A stretch of DNA of 64,000 bases from Helicoverpa zea (taxonomy: Eukaryota; Arthropoda; Insecta; Lepidoptera; Noctuidae), in NCBI RefSeq assembly GCF_022581195.2, contig NC_061469.1:11092501-11156500 (forward strand), given 5' to 3'. A program made the translations under genes and the position numbers. The notes beneath the pieces are model-generated. The model saw only the letters and a list, made by a program, of their open reading frames with translations, ran no database searches and was not told the DNA's origin. Of the stretch, positions 21,844 to 34,377 are shown piece after piece (the first letter of the stretch is position 1; every line of letters begins with the position of its first letter).

Positions 21844-22081
21844 ATCCATCCATCCATCCATCCTCCGAGCCTCATTCCCAACTATGCCGGGGTCGGATTC
21901 CAGTCTAACCGGATGTAGCTGGGTACCAGTGCTTTACAAGGAGCGACTGCCCTATCTGACCCCCTCAACCCAGTTACCCGGGCAACCCAATACCCCTTGG
22001 TTAGACTGGTGTCAGACTTGCTGGCTTCTGACTACCCGTAACGACTGCCAAGGATGTTCAATGACAGCCTATAGGCTTTTA
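21844..22081 (-). mobile_element. 5'-truncated SINE (family S1) with 17-bp TSD
   Basis: It is flanked by a perfect direct repeat, GGATTAAGTCTATAGCC, at 21827-21843 and 22082-22098. On the minus strand the 3' end is an (ATGG)n tail (complement of the CCAT run at 21843-21865), preceded by CTCGGAGG and the 'gttgggaatgag'-type block. The tRNA head is missing. An extra TATAGGCTTTTA sits at the 5' junction (22070-22081). Confidence 0.92.
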
Positions 22082-22098
22082 GGATTAAGTCTATAGCC

Positions 22099-22901
22099 TT
22101 CCTCAGTAAATGTGATACAAACACTAAAAGACTTTTTCGGACCTGTAAGTGCATTAAGATTACGTAAATACAAACCAAAATCATTATTTGGAACTATCAA
22201 ATCTTCTGTTTGCGTCGCTATGTACTATCCTTTGCTATGGTTTAGCTTTGTTTTGCAAAATTTCAAAGTTATAAAATGTGGGTTGTCAGAACCGTGAGAG
22301 ATTTATTTGGAAGGAACTATCTAGTTGTTTATCCGTGATTTAGTTTTTACTAACATTATGGCACACTTGGGGTTTCAGTTTAGAATAAATCCTTTATGTG
22401 GTTATAGTTTTAGGCTTGATTTCATCAACGATCAATATCTTAGCAGTTGTCGTAATTTTTTTTTTTATGAACTGTGCAATAAATTCTCTGACTAAAGTTA
22501 TGATCTGCCATAACGCGCTAGAGTGCACTTTTTGTGAAAATATTATCAATTCAATAGTTCATTAATTTAAGTTGACGCTAACCATTTTTTACTGTTAGAT
22601 TTTTCTTTTTATTTCCATAAATTCAACACGTGTGACATATAATATTATTTATTTTTGCATCCCAATTTATTATCAGCGTTTCAAAATATTTTATAGCACT
22701 TATGCAATTACCAACTAGTTTGTCTAACGACTAGTAATCCGTAGCTCGTATTTACACACATTAGTAACCCACTTTGTGAGTTCAACCGAGAACGTTGGCT
22801 GTTTACATTCGCGTGTGTCACTTTGGAATTTGTAGAGAAGAGATAATGGTAGATGAATTAAGCACTTACTTAGAAAAATACTTATAATTTTTATCCAGGT
22901 T
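22099..22901. other. AT-rich intergenic DNA, no gene seen
   Basis: The minus frame 22724-23035 (103 codons) is interrupted in origin by the retroelement insertion at 22913-22963, which supplies its run of Met codons. It is therefore not an ancestral reading frame. Nothing else recognised. Confidence 0.5.
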
Positions 22902-22912
22902 CGGCAAAGCTT

Positions 22913-22963
22913 CATCATCATCATCATCATTTCAGCAATAGGACGTCCACTGCTGAACATAGG
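22913..22963 (-). mobile_element. 51-bp retroelement 3' end with 11-bp TSD
   Basis: A (CATCAT)n stretch is followed by 'aggacgtccactgctgaaca', the hallmark 3' end of a common lepidopteran non-LTR element (read on the minus strand, with an (ATG)n tail). It is bracketed by the direct repeat CGGCAAAGCTT at 22902-22912 and 22964-22974. It is an extreme case of 5' truncation: only about 33 bp of element plus tail were inserted. Confidence 0.85.
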
Positions 22964-22974
22964 CGGCAAAGCTT

Positions 22975-24189
22975 GGCGTTTAGTTAAACTAGAAAGTGGT
23001 TTACTTTTAGCAGATACACTTTTCGCCATAATCATAATTTATTATACGGACTACTTGCCATTCTTAACGGCAACAATTAAATTTTTTATGATCTTTATTT
23101 AATTGAAGCTTTTGTTCAATCCTTGGGAGAAACCTAAGCTGATTACAAAAAACTGCAATACTGATCTACCAACAAATATTATTCTAAAATCTGCCACAAC
23201 AAGAAAAGAGGTTTTAATCCGTTTGTAGGAAAATATTAAAAAACTCGCCTCCCCTGGCATCGGTCCAAGCACTTGTGTTGCCACGTATTGCTTTAGTTGC
23301 TGTCTGCTGAAATGTCCTACATTAGGTACATAAGTTACGTAGCTATGTATTTTCTCACTGATGGTCACTTAATTCAACATTCAACACATTCATGCAGGTC
23401 AACCTATCCGATTGTATTAAATCTTACAAAATCGCACATTAAGTTATATAACTAACCCTCTATAGGGATAAGATAGAAAATCTGATAAAAAAATGACGAA
23501 AAGGTAGTTTGAGATGCTGTTGTCTGTTCATATTTATGTACTGTTTATTTGAGATACAGATTCCTCAATATGCGCCATATTTTGGTATAGATATACATAG
23601 AGGCACTTCTAAAAAGACCTTAATCAAATTTTCGATCCTTTTCTCCACTCTAGAGAAGGAAAATTAATCTAAAAATAATAAGTAACCTCATGTCACGCCA
23701 TTATTAAACTGTGGGTAACTTCCTTAAGGAAAACTCCATCTTCAGTGGGTATAGAAAATATTATATTTTTCACCAAAAAAGGTTTATAATTCTTGTCACG
23801 TGGAGACACATTATTTTATATACGTTGTTTAGGAATGTTTTTTTTTTCTATACAGGTCGCGTTTTTCTTTTGAAAGACTTTCCTTATGGGAAGCTAAGTG
23901 ACACATTTTGTTAGCTTTTCACGAGTAAAAGTAGAACATTTTGTTTGTATCAAAGTGTGTAAAGCGGTATTATAAGAAAAGTATAGGTAAACATATTGTT
24001 ATTACCTAAATAAAAAAATGTGATATTAATAATTAAATTGTAATAGACAACTGCGTTACTGGGATGTTTGTTCATCACCTCTTCTTCTTTCCAGCCATAA
24101 CGCTAGGAAGTGCGTTAAAGGGTTTTTGGGAGTTTTTGGAAATTTGAGTAACATATTTTCAATAAATAATTTTACTTTGAATTTTGATT
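22975..24189. other. AT-rich intergenic DNA, no gene seen
   Basis: Frames at 23099-23368 (minus, 89 codons) and 23711-23914 (plus, 67 codons) have no domain or splice support. No repeat family was recognised. Confidence 0.5.
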
Positions 24190-24199
24190 AGATACATAA

Positions 24200-24605
24200 G
24201 TCATTGAATACACTAACATTAACCAACTGGTCTGTTTCATGCATGATGTCCTCCTAGCCGATTATCGGCTACGGCGGCTGTTCTCATGTAAGGAGATTAG
24301 CCAACTGCGCAGGACATATTATAGTGCACAAGCATTTGCGCAGACACAGGTGCACTCCCTATTCCTTCACTTTCATAGCCCGATGGGACGGTAATCCGAC
24401 ACGAACGGAAAGAGATCAGGCGCAGGACCGACATTTACGTGCTCTCCGATGCACGGGTGAATCAATCACCAACTTCCAGGCTTCGGGCTGCTTTGTGAAA
24501 GTCTTCTAAAACCCACAAAGCGATTTCGGCCCGACTCGGGAATCGAACCCGAGACCTCGTGCTCAGCAGTCACACTTGCGACAACTATACCAACGAGGCA
24601 GTCTC
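24200..24605 (-). mobile_element. Full-length SINE, family S2
   Basis: On the minus strand the head reads GACTGCCTCGTTGGTATAG with an A-box-like TGGTATAGTTG, then a B box GGTTCGATTCC, followed by AATCGCTTTGTGGGTTTTAG. The body contains 'gtcggattaccgtcccatcg' and 'gtgcactataatatgtcctg'. The 10-bp direct repeat AGATACATAA at 24190-24199 and 24606-24615 may be the TSD, but because it is short the left border is less certain than the right. Partial copies of the family are at 58973-59153 and 60836-61045. Confidence 0.8.
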
Positions 24606-24615
24606 AGATACATAA

Positions 24616-27600
24616 AAATACAATTATGTACAACATTTTCAATGATTTACTTTTATGAAGGGTAAAAGAAACATTCAATTAAATAAAATGATCTTGAATG
24701 TTTTCACAAGTTTTTTACAAATACTTTACTGGTTTTTTTGACAAAAATAATTCCCTTAAGAAAATAAATAAATATACAATTTTTGAACCGAGTTATAAAA
24801 GTATGGTAGATATTAGATTAAATTCACTAGGTTTCTGCAATCTCCAGAGATTAGATTCGCGACTCCGACTCTTAATAGATCTCTGATTGAATCATAGAGA
24901 GGGGAAAAAATAAGTTTTTTTTTCATTGCTGCTGTTTATTTGTAGGGAATTTGCTAAAATGTGTAACGGTAAATAAATTAAAAACTTATCGGACACATTT
25001 TTAAATGTTTTTTTTTCCAATTTAATATTAAAAATGTACATTAATTTATGATGAGTTTTATACACACATTATATTAGTTGTATACATTATTGTTAGGTAC
25101 CGCATTATCATAGCCTAGGACGCATAGGATTATCTAACTCTTTTTGTCATTTGAAGAACAAACAAAGAAATCATACCCTTAGAAGACTTACTTTTTATAA
25201 ACAAAACAAAGCAAAGATAGGCCAAAATTATAAATCAAAGTAAGGCACCATTTTTTCTAGCTAAGCATTACCTATATCAAGCAAACCCACTGGGCATCGT
25301 AAAGAAGGCTCATTTTCCCGCCAAATCCTACGTACAATGAAATCTTACGGCTTACCTACATATTTCTGGTCTGTGAAATCTATAAATACTGAAGAAACAA
25401 ATATTTGTTTGAGTATCTTAGGAAAATTGCATTAAAAACAATGTCTGATTAATATTTTTAATACTAATATGTGTTAAAAAAAATTGAGGGTTGTCTTAAA
25501 CAGTTGCATCAATTTCAAAGATTGATTTAAATTCAGCATTTATGTGGTTGAGCACTAAACTAAATAATGGCCAGCTATTTATTGATTCTTTAGTTGGATC
25601 TTGAAAGAACGATTACATTTTAATTGTTCAATATTTTTGACCACGTTTAATATTGAAGAGCTAGAAACTAATTACTTCCTATTGGTATTATTCTCTCTAA
25701 GAATTTAATTTCAATTCTACTCCCATCTTCTCTAACCTCACTCGCCGTCACTTCCTTCAAACTTTACACTTGCAGACGAAAAACCGACCAACTGCATTGA
25801 GGTCTAAAAATAAATCTGGTCTGAATGCTGCTGTAAATTAGAGCTTCGTGGCTCGTTAGTTAATCCAATTAGTGGGTTTTTTAATTGGATTCTTTTTGTG
25901 GTCCGTGGAAGGTGTTTGTGGTGCCTATAAATGTACCAACTAATTAGGGGGGAGTGAGAAGTGTGCGAATTGGTTTCTTTTAACGGTTCGGTTATTTGGG
26001 CTGTGCTACTTTTTTTTGGTGTTTGGTGTAAATTATTTTGTTTGACCGTTTGACGATGCTGGTATGCATTATATAGTTGTTATGTATTTTTCAACTACTA
26101 TCAAAAAGCGGACCTCTTCTCCATACATTCACGTACTAAGCTGACGAATGCGGCACTTAAATTAATGATTAAGCATTACAATAAATGATTACGCAAGTCA
26201 AAAACTAGACATTTTTTTTCTGAAACATAAATTATATCTCACAGCCAGCATTAAATAACCTGTAATCTTTCACAACGTTAGTATTTTTCTTCATAACACC
26301 TCGTAATATTAGCTGGAACATTAACAATAGTGGGATTCACCCTAAGTTATGACAGGTGGTCTTACCCAGCAGGCTTTATGAAATCTTATGTAATAGACGC
26401 TGAAATAACATGACCTAGATTTGTGTGGGACGGTGTGTATGTCTATGTGAGGTAAAAGATAATAGGTGAAAGTTAAATTGCAGTAAGTTGCGAAGAAAAG
26501 TAAAAACAAAACTCACAATTATGGAGATGTTTAATAAATACCTGTTAACCACTATAATTGATTGAATTTTTTACAAATTATTGTAACTTTTTCGTTAAGA
26601 ACAGCGTATGTATTTGTAATTTGATCAAGAAGAAAAAAACAACAGAATAGCTACCTTTAAGTAATTTGATCAAAAAAGAAAAAAAAAGGCCTAAATGTAA
26701 TATTTTCTCATCTTGAGACAAAGTATTAAAATATTTCATGCCTAAGCAACAGACTCATAAAGAACTAGTTTCATAAAATTACCCGAATAAACGATGTTTT
26801 ATATATTCTAACAAGAAAAAACACTGGAAGAAAATTGCTTTGTGTTCAGTAAAATTTTCAGTAAATTATTTTCTCTTGTACGTAATGTTTTTTCGCTAGG
26901 TAGTTTCTAATTAGTAAATAATTTAGTGTGGGTCTTCTTAGCTTTGTACAAGCAATTTGCAGTTTGTTTCTTAGGCGGGACAGTGGGTGACAACTAAGAG
27001 TAGAATGCTTTCTTGCAACTTTAATAGCGCTGGGAATGTAAGTCTTGTTGGGAAATTAGAAAGGAATTTTAGACCAGTTTTTTGCTGGTCTGAATAAGAC
27101 TATACAAGGTGTTGATTTGCATTTGTGCCATAGTTCAGGAGGAGGACATACAATACGTAAATAATCGATTGGAATTACAGTAGATGGGAAAAAACTAATA
27201 TGCACTGCTTTTTTGTCATTGTAATGTCGTGGTATTTCCGAAGTAATCCAATTTTATGAATGAAGTTTATGAGTGATCGTTGCTTATGCTTTGTGTTTGC
27301 GTTTGTGTGAGGGTGCAGCACGGTTTTAACGCCAGTAACATACGCGTCAAGTTTAAATAAGGCTAGATGACATTTACGGAATTTCGAAAAAAAATTAAAG
27401 AAAAAAAATTACGTACCAATTTTTTTATTGATTTGGGTCGAGAATCATTAGCATAATTACCTCCTTTAATATGGCACGGATGCAAATCAACAGCTTGTAT
27501 TATGAGTAAGTAACATTTTGGATGACTGTGTTGGTGTAAAGTGTTTGCTACTTATTCGCCTGAATACTATACAACGGATTTTGATAAAATTCGGCAGTAT

Positions 27601-29473
27601 TTTTGTCGCATTGAGGATAATTCACTTCACGTATAACTACAAAGTAAGGTCTTAGTACTTTCTACATCAGCGTGTACAATAATAATTTAAGATAATTACC
27701 GAATCACCAATAAGTTATTGCATTGTTATTGAATTGTAATAAGTAGTTTATTAACAAACTTTAATTGGTTTTAATAACAATTAATACCAATAAAATATTT
27801 AAAGATATTATTTTATTCATCTTAGCAGTAATTTCAATTACTCGCACTATCACATGTCTATCTAAGCCTCCTCCGTGATCTAAGCTGACACGGGGTCCGA
27901 ACTTGCTACAAGCTTGCCTACCAAGTGAGCGTGAACCCCAGGCTTAAAACGACCAATTACAGCTCAACATGTACCAAGCATAACACCTGACGGTAGTACT
28001 CTAAATTCCTGCTGCCGAGAGCACCAGCAATTAGTACAAGCACGGTTTGTTTATGTTATGCAAGAGCACTCATATTTCATTTATTAAAAACTCGCTAACT
28101 AACGCTAGGAGATGAGCGCAGTAAAAAGGAGTTGACACTATGATTTTGCTGTGCTTTTGCTATGAAAGGTTTGTAAATTTTTTGCTCTAGACTAGCGTTC
28201 TAGGACTTATTTTCACCAACAACATAATTCTTAAAACAACTATTTACTTTGAAAATTGGACATAAACAGTAAAATTTTAAGAAAACTTCGTAAACTTGGG
28301 CGTAAGGGTATACACAGTAATGATCTTATATTATTTTTTTTAATACCGAGAAACCAAAATAGATAATTTGAAAATTTTATTCACAATTTTATAGCTAGAC
28401 TAGATTCCACCAAAAGACTAGAAGCTCCAAAATCTAGATTCTTAAGTATTAGGTGCATACGAAAATACCCCAGTACCTATCTATCATGGTATGTTGCGAG
28501 TTATTTTTTGACGTGACATTTTGAATCAACTGTATATTTCGGCATACCTACATGAAGTTAATAGAAAATTTTAAAACCAAAACCACTTTTAAAGTCCATC
28601 CAACAGAGTAAACGGCCCTAACTCGGTAGAAAATATGAAGTAAATATGTTCTATCGGCCATGCACTTGAGTGCAGTAATATTCCGCTCAGCTTATGGCGT
28701 GGATCTGCCAATTTGCCGACCGGCTACAGTGAGTAACGAGCCGCTAGTGCTTACGCGGTTTCACTTTAAAAGGGATTGAAGTATGTAGGTAGGTACATAT
28801 TCTGTTGGGAGTATAGGTGATATGATTTTATTATTGTTGTTGGTTTTGAATAAATGAATTTTTGGACCAGGATAGCTTTGTGTGAATAGACTATTAGTTT
28901 TTTATGGGTAACTTTGATATAAACCTCAAAAACTAATCTACTCGGTCCTGATTGATAAAATCCATATCCTCCATTCCTTTATGTATTACTAGCTTGCAAA
29001 TCGGTCCAGCCGTTTTTGCGTGTAAGCGTAGCAAACAAACGGACTTTCACATTTATAATATTTGTGGGATTTAGATGGTAACTAGAATATACTGTCCATA
29101 TAGAAGAAAAATATCAATTATAAGAAATTATGAGAACTCATTATCTTAATCATACACTGACGGAAATACACAAATAAATCAGCAAAAATAGTGACAAATT
29201 GTGTCTCGTAAGCAACACAAAATAATGAGTAGGAGGTAGCTATTTCGGAAATAAGAATCCATAGTAATGGAATAAAGTTTCCCTCAGTCCAACCGTGTCT
29301 CACTTCTTTTTTTCCTCCATTTTTTGGCATTTCTCAAGCTTATCTGCATACTTACTTAAATCGCTTCAGCAGTTTTGGCGTGAATGCGAGATAGACAGAG
29401 TTACTAGGAATTAATAATATTAATTTTAGTAAACCATGGTACAGATACCAAGGTAGGTACTCTGCACAGCTTT
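24616..29473. other. Long AT-rich intergenic stretch, no gene recognised
   Basis: About 4.9 kb without a supported gene. A 10-bp-arm hairpin AATCCAATTA...TAATTGGATT lies near 25862-25892. The patch 27840-28060 is richer in GC but has no long frame or match. At 28984-29070 a minus-strand fragment reads 'aacggctggaccgatttg' and 'gtccgtttgtttgctacgc', the generic core of Helitron-like repeats in these genomes. A candidate mini-exon at about 28672-28724 ends in the donor-like ACA|GTGAGT but is too short to judge. Confidence 0.45.
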
Positions 29474-29612
29474 GAGGTCTTAGTCTGCATAAGCTATAGT
29501 TCCAGCAAGTAATTCTCAGCAACAGTGAAGTTTCAGTTAGTAACAGGTATAAACATATTACACTGGAAGCGGCTTCTGCTGAACTAAGATGCTCTTATGT
29601 TCAGTTCTAATA
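29474..29612 (+). repeat. Unclassified about 138-bp repeat, copy 1
   Basis: From 'gtcttagtctgcataagcta' through 'agtttcagttagtaacaggt' to 'gctcttatgttcagttctaa', it matches the complement of 40552-40690 almost base for base, with a few substitutions. It has no open frame, no terminal inverted repeats and no obvious target duplication. Class unknown. Confidence 0.8.
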
Positions 29613-30569
29613 TTATAAGAACTTTAATATTTTGATTAAGTTAGAACACTGTGTTATTCTAAAATTTAGTTTCAAACCTCCTGTTGTTGTTTTTGACTTA
29701 CAATAATTAACATGAAATATTTAGTACTAACTTTAGAAATACCTAAAGAACATATTTTACCGCGTTATTTAAAGCTGAAATTTAAGACGACCACGAAGTG
29801 AGGTAATTTCCTATGCAGTATTTGTACTGGAAGAGAAATGCTGTATATTGATTCTAATTAACTACATTAAACAAGGATATGTTTGACAAGATTAAATGGA
29901 AAGGAAATGAGAAGTAAATATTTCACATCACTTGAGCTTAATTTCTGTATCTACCCAGTTTACCTACATCATTAATAGAATGGTGATTTTCCTTCCGGCT
30001 ATCAATAGACTTGAATTTTCGGAAATCATTTGAAGTACTTACGCAACTCTTCATTAAGTTGTTAAAAGAAGTTGGAAATGTATCTTAACATATTACATAC
30101 TTAAGATATTAGCCTTAATTGATAAAAGATGAAAATTATTTGAGAATTGTTTAGTAAAGTATATGTATTTCCACATGAAATAAACAGCACACATAATTTG
30201 CTAAAACCAATTTTGTTTACTTTATCCACATTAACTTAATTCGTATTCAACCAACGGAATGTTTCTCCAAAACAATTTTTCTGACTATAATCCTGTGACA
30301 AACTCACGTACACGTCACATGGCATATAGGAAAACGAGCGAGAAATACATGTTTTATTGTATTTGTGAGCAAACTTCATTTGGTATAACCACTCGAAGCT
30401 AATCGATGGAGTCGTAAAACATATCACGCTTGCCACGTTACTATGAGACGGTATAGGCAGGAAAGACTGATAGCGTCCTCTTCACTCTAATATAAATAGA
30501 AAAGTTTGGCTGTGTGGTTTGTTTTTCTTTTAGACAGTACCTAAACACTGCATGGATTTCGATGAAAAT
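29613..30569. other. AT-rich intergenic DNA, no gene seen
   Basis: The minus frame 30236-30436 (66 codons) has no support. A degraded 'aaagtttggctgtgtggttt' segment near 30500 resembles the start of Helitron-like repeats. Confidence 0.45.
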
Positions 30570-30580
30570 TGACTATATCT

Positions 30581-30650
30581 CATCATCATCTCTGGATCCT
30601 TTTCCCAACTATATTGGGGTCGGCTTCCAGTCTAACCGGATGACTTTATA
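30581..30650 (-). mobile_element. 70-bp SINE 3' fragment (family S1) with 11-bp TSD
   Basis: CATCATCATC, then the 'cccaactatattggggtcgg' block and CTTCCAGTCTAACCGGATG, are flanked by the direct repeat TGACTATATCT (30570-30580 and 30651-30661). It is a severely 5'-truncated insertion on the minus strand. Confidence 0.85.
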
Positions 30651-31704
30651 TGACTATATCTACTATATATATGTATAAGTAGAATAGTTACATCGGATTA
30701 ATACATATTTGTACTCATTTTCAGTAATCGAATAACATACAAAACATACATAGTTTCATCAGGAAGCCGGTGAAACCGCTGAAGGAAACCTGTAGGTTAT
30801 GCGTCTAAATTATATTTTACCCGGGTGCGAGAAGTAGGTCCTTCAGGGTTACAGCTACTTAAACCACAATATTAATCTGAAACCTTAAACAACGACTTCT
30901 TTTAGAAATTCCATCACAAGATAGTGCCTTCTAAATTACGGTAAATCATAAAAAACTACCTAACTAATATTTGCATTATACGGCTGGCTATATTCGCACG
31001 TACGTCGCTCCATGTCAAGCTAGCGAGTAATGTAATGAACCGGCAGAATTCACCCCTTATCTTGTTTTCCACTTAGGAGCATACGTGGTTACGTGAATTG
31101 TATGGTTTTGTGTTTTGACGAGCATGCTGGTTTTTTATTTGATGTAAGAGTGGGTTGAGCATTACATGTGAGTCAGGAATGAAATAAAGAAAAAGAAGCC
31201 ATGACTTGTAAAATTATTCAATTCTAGCTAGCTAACAAGGGCTGTAACGTTTTGGATTTTTTTTAATATTGAGTAATTTTTAATCGACTTACCAAAAAAC
31301 GAGGAGGTTTACAAATTCGGATATTTGTGTTTTTTTTCCTACTTAAGTACAAGTTATAGGTATACCTATTATGTATAAAATATTATACATATATAGAATA
31401 CCATTACATATTTACACCTAAAACAAACAATATTAGTCGGTTATTTGTCAGAAAAACTCTTAGCCCGTATGTTTTCCTTCACCAGAGCAGCGCAAAAATA
31501 ATGTGATAGGTGAAAAAGAAGGGATTCTATCCTCCTTAACCTTTGACGGAATAGAATGGGGGATATACATCGTAGCTCTGAAAATGTAACTGCAGTTTTT
31601 AGGGCAACGCACATAAAAAATATATATTTGTATTTCAGAAAGCATAGTTTTTACCTTGGCCTACAAATCATAGTTGTAAAAATGTGTTGTGTAGTGTTGT
31701 CAAA

Positions 31705-31790
31705 ACTAACATTAGGTTTTAAGATATACTGTTACTAGCAAAATTATGGATATATGTCTGAAATAAATGATTTATTATTATTATTATAGG
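31705..31790 (+). mobile_element. 3' end of a non-LTR element with (TTA)n tail
   Basis: The segment ends CTGAAATAAATGATTTATTATTATTATTA, the typical terminus of CR1/Jockey-type elements in Lepidoptera. The LINE at 44361-45955 ends in the closely similar CCTGAAATAAATGATTATTT. The upstream extent is uncertain. Confidence 0.65.
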
Positions 31791-33346
31791 TATTTCATAG
31801 GTATTTTGATGACGCCCCAATTTTGAAGGTACCAACAATTGTGAAGGTAATTTTCTAGTTTCACTGCAACGTCAGACAATCAACATACCTTATAATATAG
31901 CTCAGAACATGTTGCAGGTAAATTCACGTTAGCTCATGAATTCTTGGAAAATCTGTTGCATTTACATCAGCTTGTTTCAAAATTCTGAGTTATACCGCTT
32001 TTAGTAGAGTGACAATATTTAATAGTAAATAGGTATCTGAGATTTTGCAAGATGTCTAGTACCTTATACTAGGAGATAATCCATACTTTAATATTATAAA
32101 TGCAAAGATAACTTGTCTATCGCTCTTGCTAAAACTGTTAAGCCGATTTAAATGCGATTTAGTTCACAAATAATCTAGAGCCTGAGCCAGAACACAGGGT
32201 GCATTTTATCCGTCTGCGAGAAGTAGTTCACTCGAGACGCTGGTATCACTATAAACACATAATTCTATCACTGACACCACACATTCCTTAAATTAATACA
32301 TAACCAAACAGAACAATCCTCTCATTAAATCTTGCCTAAGTTCAAACACAGGAGTAATTCTACTAAGCCTAGTAAATCTCGCTGGAGAGGTATTACCGGC
32401 TGAATACATGTTCGTCAAAGTCAGCGCTTTAGTTCTCCTATGTGCTGTCCGAGTTACTGATGAGCACATTCATTTGAGGTGAGGCTGCAGCTTTTGTGGG
32501 AGTAGCTTTAAGTGGAGTTAGTGACGGTGCAGTTTTTATGGGTGCTGCTTTAGGGGAATTAAATGTAAAGGTTTTTAGGATTTATCACTTTAATTAAATG
32601 AATAGAAATATAATAATATTTACTGCTACTTTGTTTTGGTGTCCTGAAGACAGGATCTCTTAAACTGGACTGAACAGGGATTGCTAGGGACATCACCGAA
32701 TCGAGATTGCAATTTGCTGAAGTGCTTGCAAAGAAATACAAAACTTTTAGTATCACGCATCCTCAGTCCATTACAATCACAACTTATAGATGAAAAAGCT
32801 TGCAGCAAAAGATAACACAATAGGCCTTAACACAAATTGACTCACATTCTCCACAGGAAAAATCCAAATGAACTTGACAAATTCAGTACAATGTGAAGCA
32901 ATTGTCGCCTTCATTCACTCGGCAACTCAATATGTTAGACTGTGGTGATATTGTGCCTACAAATCACCGTCGCGGCAGGTGAATTTAATCAAAAGCGGCA
33001 CAGATTGCCAGCCACAGTCTAATTTACGATCTCCTAATAGACTGCTTGGGGATACTACTATGGGTATCAAGATGGGATGAAGGTGATTTTTGTGTGAGTT
33101 CCTGTTATATGTATTGCAGGAGTTTTCATTAGTATTGGTCTTTGAATTCGGACTTGGATTTCGTAAATTATTTGAAAAGAGAATATATTTTTAGTTTTTA
33201 AATGGATGTCAATGTCTTTTTTGTAAGGCTAGTCCTCGGCCGCAATAATCGCTTACCAGCCAATATGCCTATTTGGAGCAAACGACTACCTATCACATTA
33301 AAATGGAACTCAAAGGCAGTGTTTGAAGATACCTGTCTTTACTGTA
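31791..33346. other. Intergenic DNA, no confirmed gene
   Basis: It contains only the weak signal-peptide exon candidate at 32408-32478 and, around 32090-32230, a decayed Helitron-like fragment ('ccgtctgcgagaagtagttc'). The region 32890-33030 is less AT-rich ('ccgtcgcggcaggtgaattt') but has no interpretable frame. Confidence 0.45.
32408..32478 (+). CDS. Candidate signal-peptide first exon (weak)
   Basis: An ATG at 32408 opens MFVKVSALVLLCAVRVTDEH..., a textbook secretion signal: a basic residue then a hydrophobic core. The frame runs 23-24 codons before a stop that overlaps the donor-like AG|GTGAGG at 32477-32484. Short first exons carrying only a signal peptide are common in insect cuticle, chorion and silk-associated genes. 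No partner exon was identified downstream, so this may be chance or a decayed gene. If real, the phase at the donor would be 2. Confidence 0.25.
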
Positions 33347-33453
33347 AGTTGTACCATTTCACTATTACGATTATCGATTATCGATTTGACCAATCGGTGG
33401 GTTGTACACGGCTGGTTATGGTTTGGTTATCGTAATAATTAAATGGTGCAACT
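33347..33453. mobile_element. Small palindromic MITE, family C copy 2
   Basis: The inverted ends AGTTGTACCATTTCACTATTACGAT and its counterpart ATCGTAATAATTAAATGGTGCAACT are clearly complementary. The interior GGTTATGGTTTGGTTATCG matches the ends of copy 1 at 4481-4598. No target duplication was identified. Confidence 0.65.
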
Positions 33454-33709
33454 CATTCTTAAACTACTACAAATCTATGGTTAAACTATGTATATCAGGT
33501 GCTAAAAAATATAAGTATTATAAGGGTTTCTCAATTTACAAATCCGTTTCTTTTTTGACAATCGTAGTAGTGGTTCCATCTCTGGTGATTAACCCAGGAC
33601 TTGATCAGATCGGAGTTGGCGAGTGATGCCATCTAGTGCTGGCTATATTTATACACAGCCTTTGTCGAAGCTGATTGATGACTTAACGAGGCATTTGCGC
33701 TTTGATTTA

Positions 33710-33721
33710 GGGGGGGGGGGG
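33710..33721 (+). repeat. Poly-G run (12 G)
   Basis: Twelve consecutive G follow TTTA. It is notable in an AT-rich region and may be of unreliable length in the assembly. Confidence 0.85.
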
Positions 33722-34026
33722 TAGGCGGTTATAGAAGGACTTAGTTGCCATTAAAAACAGTGTGATTTTTTGGAAATGAAATTAGAGGTATTATGAATTC
33801 CAAACGAATTTCAGTAATATAAGAAATAATGAAAACTAGTTGTTCTCAGTGGTCTAGTAGTGGTTCGGAGGAATTAAAAACCGCTTTAGGATTAACAGTA
33901 GACTATTTAACAGACGTAATCTAGATAAAGGCCAAGTTTCTGGAAAATCCGTTTTGTAGCTTTTGCGTGACTCTTTCACAAAGATTTTGAGAAAATTCCA
34001 CACAATTGTACTTTTATGTTTTGTAA

Positions 34027-34374
34027 GGGTGCGTCCACATCTGGCGAATGTGCCGCGAATGCGCAGCTCGCGAGTCGTTTGCGACCTGCCCGCGAGCTGC
34101 GCGCGTGCAGTGACTGCAATAGCTTGGTGCGCCTCTTTAGCGCAACTCATGCAAGGCTCGTATAGAGCGCGCGATCTGCGCGCACTCAGTTCTCGCCCTT
34201 ACAGTTCCGTTTATTATTTAATAAAGAGCGCGTCGCGCGCCGCCTGCGCGAACTGCGCGCGGGCGGCGCAGAAGCGGCGCACGAACAAAAATGCACGCGC
34301 GCAGCTCGCGGGCAGGTCGCAAACGGCTCGCGAGCTGCACATTCGCGGCACATTCGCCAGATGTGGACGCACCC
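34027..34374. mobile_element. GC-rich MITE, family A copy 2, TAA target duplication
   Basis: It has the same terminal GGGTGCGTCCACATCTGG inverted repeats as copy 1 (1929-2329), again flanked by TAA (34024-34026 and 34375-34377). The left half shares 'gtgcgcctctttagcgcaac' and 'caaggctcgtatagagcgcg' with copy 1. The central part differs: copy 1 has 'cgaagatggcagacgtcgcg' where this copy has 'tatttaataaagagcgcgtc'. No transposase. The Arg/Ala-rich frames through it are composition artefacts. Confidence 0.9.
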
Positions 34375-34377
34375 TAA

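Noticed and set aside
28672..28724. Mini-exon between GTGCAG and ACA|GTGAGT
   Set aside because: The donor looks good, but at 53 bp no frame can be distinguished and no neighbouring exon was found.
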